Positions 56,540-64,000 of a DNA stretch of 64,000 nucleotides are shown piece by piece. The position numbers were made by a program, and so were the translations under genes. How positions within the stretch are numbered: the stretch's first letter is position 1; every line of letters starts with the position of its first letter. Source of the DNA: Siphonodentalium dalli (Eukaryota > Mollusca > Scaphopoda > Gadilida > Siphonodentaliidae); the NCBI GenBank assembly GCA_032622095.1, contig CP136061.1, positions 24,740,991-24,804,990 on the forward strand. The letters run 5' to 3'. Under the pieces are notes generated by a model. That model worked only from the letters and a program-made list of their open reading frames with translations. It was not told where the DNA came from and ran no database searches.

Positions 56540-59500
56540 CCAAATAAACGGTGCGGTAGAGTGGCCCACCCCAAAATTAGATATAAAAACCGAAAACCGC
56601 ACCCTCTAGCCCATACGGTTGCCACAGTAGGTGGCCAAAGTGGCAACCATAGCCGTTTAGGTCTTTATGAACCGATTTTTACCAAATAAACGGTGCGGTA
56701 GGGTGGCCCACCCCAAAATTAGATATAAAAACAAAAAACCGCAACCCTCTAGCCAATACGGTTGCCACAGTAGGTGGCCAAAGTGGCAACCATAGCCGTT
56801 TTGGTATTTATGAACCAATTTTGACAAAATAAACGGTGCGGTAGGGTGGCCCACCACAAAATTAGATATAAAAACTGAAAACCGCACCCCTCTAGCCCAT
56901 ACGGTTGTCATAGTAGGTGGCCAAAGTGGCAACCATAGCCGTTTTGGTCTTTATGAACCGATTTTTACCAAATAAACGGTGCGGTAGGGTGGCCCACCCC
57001 AAAATTAGACATCAAAACCGAAAACCGCACCCCTCTAGCCCATACGGTTGCCATAGTAGGTGGCCAAAGTGGCAACCATAGCCGTTTTGGTATTTATGAA
57101 CCGATTTTGACCAAATAAACGGTGCGGTAGGGTGGCCCACCCCAAAATTAGATATAAAAACCGAAAACCGCACCCATCTAGTCCATACGGTTGCCACAGT
57201 AGGTGGCCAAAGTGGCAACCATAGCCGTTTTGGTATTTATGAACCGATTTTGACCAAATAAACGGTGCGGTAGCGTGGCCCACCCCAAAATTAGATATAA
57301 AAACCGAAAACCGCACCCCTGTAGCCCATACGGTTGCCACAGTAGGTGGCCAAAGTGGCAACCGTAGCCGTTTAGATCTTTATGAACCAATTTTGACCAA
57401 ATAAACGGTGCGGTTGGGTGGCCCACCCCAAAATTAGATATAAAAACAAAAAAAACACAACCCTCTAGCCAATACGGTTGCCACAGTAGGTGGCCAAAAT
57501 GGCAACCATAGCCGTTTTGGTATTTATGAACCGATTTTGACCAAATAAACGGTGCGGTAGGGTGGCCCACCCCAAAATTAGATATAAAAACCGAAAACCG
57601 CACCCCTCTAGCCCATACGGTTACCACAGTAGGTGGCCAAAGTGGCAACATAGCCGTTTTGGTATTTATGAACCGATTTTGACCAAATAAACGGGGCGGT
57701 AGGGTGGCCCACCCCAAAATTAGATATAAAAACCGAAAACCGCACCCCTCTAGCCCATACGGTTGCCACAGTAGGTGGCCAAAGTGGCAACCATAGCCGT
57801 TTAGGTCTTTATGAACCGATTTTTACCAAATAAACGGTGCGGTAGGGTGGCCCACCCCAAAATTAGATATAAAAACAAAAAACCACAACCCTCTAGCCAA
57901 TACGGTTGCCACAGTAGGTGGCCAAAGTGGCAACCAAAGCCGTTTTGGTATTTATGAACCGATTTTTACCAAATAAACGGTGCGGTAGGGTGGCCCATCC
58001 CAAAATTAGATATAAAAACAAAAAAACCGCAACCCTCTAGCCAATACGGTTGCCACAGTAGGTGGCCAAAGTGGCAACCATAGCCGTTTTGGTATTTATG
58101 AACCAATTTGACCAAATAAACAATGCGATAGGGTGGCCCACCCCAAAACTAGATATAAAAACAAAAAACCGCAACCCTCTGGCCAATACGGTTGCCACAG
58201 TAGGTGGCCAAAGTGGCAACCATAGCCGTTTTGGTCTTTATGAACCGATTTTGACCAAATAAACGGTGCGGTAGGGTGGCCCACCCCAAAATTAGATATA
58301 AAAACCGAAAACCGCACCCCTCTAGTCCATACGGTTGCCACAGTAGGTGGCCAAAGTGACAACCATAGCCGTTTTGATATTTATGAACCGATTTTGACCA
58401 AATAAACGGTGCAGTAGGGTGGCCCACCCCAAAATTAGATATAAAAACCGAAAATTGCACCCCTGTAGCCCATACGGTTGCCACAGTAGGTGGCCAAAGT
58501 GGCAACCATAGCCGTTTAGGTCTTTATGAACCGATTTGTACCAAAATAAACGGTGCGGTAGGGTGGCCCACCACCAAATTAGATATAAAAACTGAAAACC
58601 GCACCCCTCTAGCCCATACGGTTGCCATTGTAGGTGGCCAAAGTGGCAAACATAGCCGTTTTGGTATTTATGAACCGATTTTGACCAAATAAACGGTGCG
58701 GTAGGGTGGCCCACCCCAAAATTAGATATAAAAACAAAAAACCGCAACCCTCTAGCTAATACGGTTGCCACAGTAGGTGGCCAAAGTGGCAACCATAGCC
58801 GTTTTGGTATTTATGAACCGATTTTGACAAAATAAACGGTGCGGTAGGGTGGCCCACCACAAAATTAGATATACAAACTGAAAACCGCACCCCTCTAGCC
58901 CATACGGTTGTCATAGTAGGTGGCCAAAGTGGAAACCATAGCCGTTTTGGTCTTTATGAACCGATTTTGACCAAATAAACGGTGCGGTAGGGTGGCCCAC
59001 CCCAAAATTAGACATAAAAACCGAAAACCGCACCCCTCTAGCCCATACGGTTGCCATAGTAGGTGGCCAAAGTGGCAACCATAGCCGTTTTGGTATTTAT
59101 GAACCAATTTTGACCAAATAAACGGTGCGGTAGGGTGGCGCACCCCAAAATTTGATATAAAAACAAAAAACCACAACCCTCTAGCCAATACGGTTGCCAC
59201 AGTAGGTGGCTAAAGTGGCAACCATAGCCGTTTTGGTATTTATGAACCGATTTTGACCAAATAAACGGTGCAGTAGGGTGGCCCACCCCAAAATTAGATA
59301 TGAAAACCGCACCCCTCTAGCCCATACGATTGCCACAGTAGGTGGCCAAAGTGGCAACCATAGCCGTTTTGGTATTTATGAACCGATTTTGACCAAATAA
59401 ACGGTGCGGTAGGGTGGCCCACCCCAAAATTAGATATAAAAACAAAAAACCGCAACCCTCTAGCCAATACGGTTGCCACAGTAGGTGGCCAAAGTGGCAA

Positions 59501-60430
59501 CCATAGCCGTTTTGGTATTTATGAACCGATTTTGACCAAATAAACGGTGCGGTAGGGTGGCCCACCACAAAATTAGATATAAAAACTAAAAACCGCACCC
59601 CTCTAGCCCATACGGTTGCCATTGTAGGTGGCCAAAGTGGCAACCATAGCCGTTTTGGTATTTATGAACCGATTTTGACCAAATAAACGGTGCGGTAGGG
59701 TGGCCCACCCCAAAATTAGATATAAAAACAAAAACCGCAACCCTCTAGCCAATACGGTTGCCACAGTAGGTGGCCAAAGTAGCAACCATAGCCGTTTTGG
59801 TATTTATGAACCGATTTTGACCAAATAAACGGTGTTGTAGGGTGGCCCACCACAAAATTAGATATAAAAACCGAAAACCGCACCCTCTAGCCCATACGGT
59901 TGTCATTGTAGGTGGCCAAAGTGGCAACCATAGCCGTTTTGGTATTTATGAACCGATTTTGACCAAATAAACGATGCGGTAGGGTGGCCCACCCCAAAAT
60001 TAGATATAAAAACTGAAAACCGCACCCCTCTAGCCCATACGGTTGCCACAGTAGGTGGCCAAAGTGGCAACCATAGCCGTTTGTGCATTTATTAACCGAT
60101 TAGGACCAAATAAACGGTGCGGAAGGGTTGCCCACCCGAAAATAACATTATAATAACCGAAAACCGCAACCTTCTAGCCCGTGCGGTTCCACAGTAGGTG
60201 GGGAAAGTGTCAACCATAGCCGTTTGGGCATTTATGAACCGATTATGACCAAATAAACGGTGCGGTAGGGTGGCCCACCCTATATTAAACTATAAAAAAC
60301 CAATGCCACACCCCTCTAGCCCGTGCGGTTGCTACAGTAGTTGGAAAAATTGGCAACGATAGTCGTTTTGGTGCCTATTAACTGATTTTTACCCCAAAAA
60401 AAAGCGGTGCGTTAGAGTGGCCCATATTGC
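56530..60430. repeat. ~143-bp satellite, about 26-27 copies
   Basis: Units begin AAACGGTGCGGTAGGGTGGC and include CCCACCCCAAAATTAGATAT, AAAAACCGAAAACCGCACCC, 'cccatacggttgccacagta' and 'ggtggccaaagtggcaacca'. Spacing is 141-146 bp. Two main types alternate irregularly (AACCGAAAACCGCACCCCTC with 'cccatacgg', or AACAAAAAACCGCAACCCTC with 'ccaatacgg'). Rarer markers (ttgtcatag, tagtccat, gtagccca) recur in the same order at two places. The last three units (60,085-60,430) are diverged. ORFs on the minus strand are satellite-derived. Confidence 0.97.
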
Positions 60431-60736
60431 ACCCCAAACTGTACTATAAAAACCGAAAAAAAAGTCGTGCGGTTACCACAGGAGGTGACCAAAATGGCAA
60501 CCATAGCTGCACCATGTTGGTGGACGAACTATACATCACGAAGTGTGCTCTACGCTCGAAGATATACAGTCCCTGGTCGACTGGCTGATGTGATGCTCAA
60601 CTTGGCGCATATGTCTCGATTCCTGGCGCGGGGACGAAAGGGCGGCCAGCTGCTTTGCAAACTTTTTACTGTCAAGGTCAACCAATCTCCACAAGACGAC
60701 TGGACAGCTACCGGAGGCCGTCGCACGGACATGTGA

Positions 60737-61243
60737 GAGGCTCATTGCCAAATTGGAATACACCGCTAGCTTATAATATCTACTGCGTTGCTCAAGAACA
60801 GGCCATCTGGCAGATATACCTGCCCAATCCGCGGCATGTGCCAAGGCTTAAGTTTGACGTGGCAGTGCCAAATGAGGTCCCCCACGCCGACTTGCTCTTT
60901 CTGCCTCATGACCGGGTGGGTCGCAAGACATACAAGTTCGCGTTCAAAATCGTCGACGTCGTGGCCTCTCGGTACAAAGCCGAGTCCCTCGCCACAAAAG
61001 CCACAAACTTCGCGGATACCCTTGAACGGGCGAGACCCTCTTATGTGGCCGCCGACGCACAACTGGTCCTGTGTGCCCCTTCCATGTCTACCGGCTTAAA
61101 CGCTATGTCGTTAAGCCCGACGAGTCTGTGCTCTACAATTTAGTGGACGGGCCAGGACGTGGATTTGTCCGGCAAGAGTTGCTTGTGGGGCCTGCCGACA
61201 CCCAGCTGCCATCAGATGGCGTTGTCAGAAGGACCAGACACTA
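60737..61243 (+). pseudogene. Integrase (rve/DDE type) fragment of a Polinton-like element
   Basis: A frame of the 162-codon ORF reads 'QEQAIWQIYLPNPRHVPR', then 'HADLLFLPHDRVGRKTYKFA' and 'IVDVVASRYKAESLATK', the first catalytic Asp region of an integrase core ('aDll.lp' then 'iVD.aSRy'). From ~61,075 another frame resumes near the C-terminal end ('VVKPDESVLYNLVDGPGRGF'). The part with the second Asp and Glu is absent between them, so an internal deletion and frameshift have destroyed it. It lies convergent to the polymerase/helicase remains, as in Polinton/Maverick-type elements. GC-rich compared with the rest of the window. Confidence 0.7.
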
Positions 61244-61324
61244 GTGGTCTTGTTAGGTAAACCGAAAAGTGCTGCAGCCCCTCTTTTTCTGTTGCACTCT
61301 AGCCCATTTCCTCTGCAGTGCCCT

Positions 61325-61620
61325 TTACTAAATTGCTGTTTCTTTGGGTTGGAAGGCCCAGAGCAGCTCAATATCGCACGACACACAGCTGTTCTGCTGG
61401 GTTTCACGGAACACGAGGATGTAGTCGGCCCTGATATAGAATCCCTGGTGTCCTTTAGCCTGGTCCTGGCACTTGTATGCCACACGCTTCCTTTGAATTG
61501 CCTTGCGGAGTTGATGTTCAGTTACTACGGGCCTGAAATCGGAACCCTGTTCTGACGGACAGGTTACCCGTTCCAGCTGTTGCATATACTCCACACGGTA
61601 GACGGCTAGGTAGCAGTTTG
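61325..61620 (-). pseudogene. C-terminal part of the helicase-bearing protein, with a Cys pair
   Basis: Minus-strand residues 'NCYLAVYRVEYMQQLERV' look like the end of an SF1 helicase ('n.lYva.tR.....'). They are followed by 'KAIQRKRVAYKCQDQAKG' and 'QNSCVSCDIELLW', a CX2C pair suggestive of an HNH or zinc-binding endonuclease extension. Frame-broken on both sides. Confidence 0.5.
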
Positions 61621-61928
61621 GACCACTGGGGGTAGTCGTCAATGATGATCCAGACCTTTTGTTGGTCGTGGATCGTATGCTTCTGGCTCTTGTGGACGAC
61701 GGTGAGGGTATAGTCCAGGCACCAAGCGTCGGTTTAAATAGCATGCTCCGGCTCCGCGGCCGCGATAAAGACCACGACGTCGTCGTTGAGAACGAGCTCT
61801 TCTCTGCGCGGCGGATCGCCAGTTCTTGGGATTGCGACGTCAATGTTCTGCTTTCGGTTGTCCTTGGGTGGTAAAGGATAGGCGCTGATGCATCTATGAA
61901 ATGCTCCTTATGGCGTCGGAGCAACAGT

Positions 61929-62540
61929 TTATGTGCCCGGTCGCAGACCGGCTGCGGCTGGTGAGGAGTAGGTCACTGTGCCACTACTAATCCACACACC
62001 GATCGCGCCCAGGTAACTGGGGAGGGCCTTCCGCATCTTCTGACACTGGACTTTGTTACTCTGAAGGGCTTTGGTGGCTTCATCTTTAATTATGTAGTTG
62101 ACAACGACCTCTTCGTAGTAGTATGCCCTTTGTTGCAGCCAACGGAGAGGCATTTCATCTGCAATCGGTGGCGGCTGTCCTTGATCCCCGCAGCAAACTA
62201 CCTGAACTCCGTGTTGGTCAAGCCAGTTCAAGAACATCTCCAGGACAGACCGGGACAGTGCAGACATCGTCCCAGATAATGACACGTGTGATGAACTTCT
62301 GCCCCATTCGTTCGGGTGTCCAGTCATTCTCATTTCTCTATCGGAAGAATCTGTGGTATGTCTGGGCTTTGATCCATCGGATCCGCATTTATTTGGCGAG
62401 GCGATGGGTCGGGGTAAACACGAGGAGGCCTCTTACCCCGAAGAGCTCAATCGGTCGCGTGGTCTTGCCATTGCCCGCCACCATTAAGCTAGCTCAGCCG
62501 GTGCCGGCTCAGTCAATCATTGTAGCTGCGCGCCGTTGAT
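61929..62540 (-). pseudogene. SF1 DNA helicase region of the Polinton-like element
   Basis: The Walker A motif MVAGNGKTTR is read at 62,484-62,455. In another frame the Walker B/motif III-like VQVVCCGDQGQPPPI lies at 62,201-62,163 (compare GDxxQLPPV of Pif1/RecD-type helicases), followed by WLQQRAYYYEEVVV. At least two frame changes lie between them. The helicase sits directly after DNA polymerase B motifs on the same strand, which suggests one fused polymerase-helicase protein in the ancestor. Confidence 0.72.
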
Positions 62541-62659
62541 TCGGCCATCGGTGTGGCTTGACTACAATATTCTGGTTTGGAGAGGTGTTCATGTGGCATG
62601 TATAACTGCTCCCTTTGCCACGCCACTGAGCCGGACCCACCGGTGAGAGGAATGGCTCC

Positions 62660-63990
62660 CCAGTCAAGCAGGCGACACACAATTTATCACCACAGGCACA
62701 TAGTTGGTGGCGTAAGCCTTCACACCACAAAGCTTCTGCAACGCGGTCTTCTGGACGTAAATGCTACCAGTGGCCACCCGGACAGCCTCATTGGGTTCAA
62801 ATCTTGCTAGCATAGCGAGGAGGTTGATGTGGGCATATGTCAGCATTGAGGCCATCAAGTGCGTGTATTGGGGATGCTAGCCATCGTAGTATGTGAGAAT
62901 GTGGCAGAGGGGACACTTTTGGGGGCGTCAACCAGAGTTCCTCTTTTTTGTCCCTTACCAAAAAGTCAAGCTCTCCCTGGTCCTCCGTGTCAGTCTTTTG
63001 CCACCCTGGATGAACTTGCCTATGTTGCTGCAGCCTGGTTCACGATATTCAGGCAGCCAGACCTCGATTCGTTCCTCAAAGGTGATGACAGTATGAATGC
63101 GAGCAGGTGTGTGGGGCCCCATTCCTGGTCTGTGAAATGCTTTTCCAAACCAGGCGGGGATGACGGGATGGCAGGGGCGAACTCCCATTCCTGGATTTCG
63201 GCGAAACCGGTGTCGATATCTCGGGGGAGGGGGCGTTGATTGCGACCAGTTCATGTGGTGGGTGTTGTGCCCGTCTCTGTCAAAATATGGCTTGGCCTAG
63301 CCATGGCCTTGGAAACTGGCTTGGTAGCAGGCTTTCATGTCGATGCTGACGACGTCTCTTATATCGTGGCCCATCGCGTACCAGAGACCGCCGTGCTTTC
63401 TTGATGTCATCTCCGATATTAGCCGGGTCGGTTTCCAGCCGTTGTGCTATTTGGCCATGCTACATATGGCCTGGTTCACCCCGAAGGCTCGGTCTGCGAT
63501 GGACTCATCGCACAATTTAGCACAGGCGTCCTGGAGGTTTTGGTCAGTCTCCAGTGTCCTGTAGGTGCGGCCATCTTGGAGCACAAACTGGTCAACACCG
63601 AGCGCTCTGTCTTGGCCCCCAGCAGCCCGACTGCAATCGGCTCGTCCTGGGTTTCGTTTCGAATGGCCTCCCAGGCATCACCTTCATAGAAGTGAACCTG
63701 CCTGGAGAATGGGAAGTGGCGGTTGGACCAGGCATGGGCGTTGTCTCAGATGAGCTCCACTTTCTTATTCCGTTGCCCTAAGCTGGTATTTCCCGCTGCT
63801 GTAGATGTCATCCCCGGGTATATCTCAAAGCATGATCGCCCGCTTCAGTATTTTCTCGAGGACGGCGACATCCTCGACAGTGGCCTGTTTGATGACCTCG
63901 CTCTTCCAACTCCTGAATTTTCTTTCTCCTCGTGGGCGTGAGTCCATGTCCTCTCAGCGCACCTTCAAAGTGTTTCACCGCTGGGCACAG
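62660..63990 (-). pseudogene. Family B DNA polymerase remains (protein-primed, organellar/viral type)
   Basis: Motif A is recognisable at 63,353-63,306 (VVSIDMKACYQASFQG, with the metal-binding Asp) and motif C at 62,774-62,754 (ATGSIYV, where the family has a T-D-S core). The second catalytic Asp is therefore Gly here. Between them lie 'VITFEERIEVWLPEYREPG' and 'NIGKFIQGGKRLTRRTRES', with several frame shifts. The 63.4-64.0 kb part is more decayed and runs off the window. Such polymerases replicate Polinton/Maverick-type self-synthesising elements. This copy is clearly dead. Confidence 0.7.
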
Positions 63991-64000
63991 TTGAGATCGC

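Larger units (their letters stand above)
60480..64000. mobile_element. Decayed Polinton/Maverick-like element (partial)
   Basis: Integrase (plus strand) and polymerase B with helicase (minus strand) converge within 3.5 kb of visibly GC-richer DNA. The left boundary is the satellite. Terminal inverted repeats, capsid, ATPase and protease genes are not seen in the window, and the element continues beyond 64,000. Other self-replicating elements with PolB are possible. Confidence 0.6.

Noticed and set aside
63337-63941. Several plus-strand ORFs of 60-80 codons in the last kilobase
   Set aside because: The minus strand carries the polymerase motifs; the plus frames are GC-rich shadows.
1-64000. 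tRNA or rRNA genes
   Set aside because: I looked for cloverleaf-like and A/B-box patterns by eye and saw none convincing. tRNAscan or Infernal would be needed to exclude them.

Overview
The window is animal nuclear DNA. It has spliced genes with GT/AG introns, APE-endonuclease LINEs, a Ty3/Gypsy element, TTAGGG-like repeats and many DNA-transposon remnants. The dispersed repeat families (units with Tgtccgtccg runs, 'gttatgcccctttt' stretches and a 'CTCACCTGAGACGAAG' hairpin), a secreted-type C-type lectin and a Polinton-like relic suggest a marine lophotrochozoan, most likely a mollusc. The species cannot be fixed from sequence alone. Most of the window is AT-rich repeat; the last ~3.5 kb are clearly more GC-rich.

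Layout. 1-15 kb: transposon and satellite land, with a ~160-bp tandem family, several TTAA-flanked palindromic elements, a 35-bp minisatellite that seems to have grown from the end of one of them, and diverged duplications. 15.5-18.85 kb: a 5'-truncated LINE with a 906-codon endonuclease/RT ORF. 19.1-23.6 kb: a two-exon PI-PLC X-domain (PLCXD-type) gene. Its 3.5-kb intron holds ATC/ATG microsatellites and broken copies of its own second exon. 23.7-26.3 kb: TTAA elements and a non-autonomous hAT element with a perfect 8-bp target duplication. 26.6-30.2 kb: a second, larger ~160-bp array. 30.5-31.3 kb: the 3' part of another LINE. 31.5-38 kb: TIR elements, a 66-bp tandem array, a small perfect-looking foldback and more TTAA MITEs. 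38.07-42.93 kb: a 4.86-kb near-complete palindrome whose arms carry decayed coding sequence. 44.8-47.3 kb: two phase-matched exons of a C-type lectin gene on the minus strand, with a telomere-like tract in the intron. 47.8-48.5 kb: 174-bp tandem repeats. 49.0-56.5 kb: the 5' part of a LINE (ORF1 and start of ORF2) split by a young, intact-looking Gypsy retrotransposon on the minus strand. 56.5-60.4 kb: a ~143-bp satellite. 60.5-64.0 kb: a decayed integrase / DNA polymerase B / SF1 helicase element.

Only two ordinary host genes are supported, the PLCXD-type enzyme and the C-type lectin. Both are visible only when exons are joined across introns. The rest is a nested record of transposition: MITE into dispersed repeat, Gypsy into LINE, and satellite abutting LINE and Polinton-like relic. 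There is a striking excess of elements flanked by TTAA.
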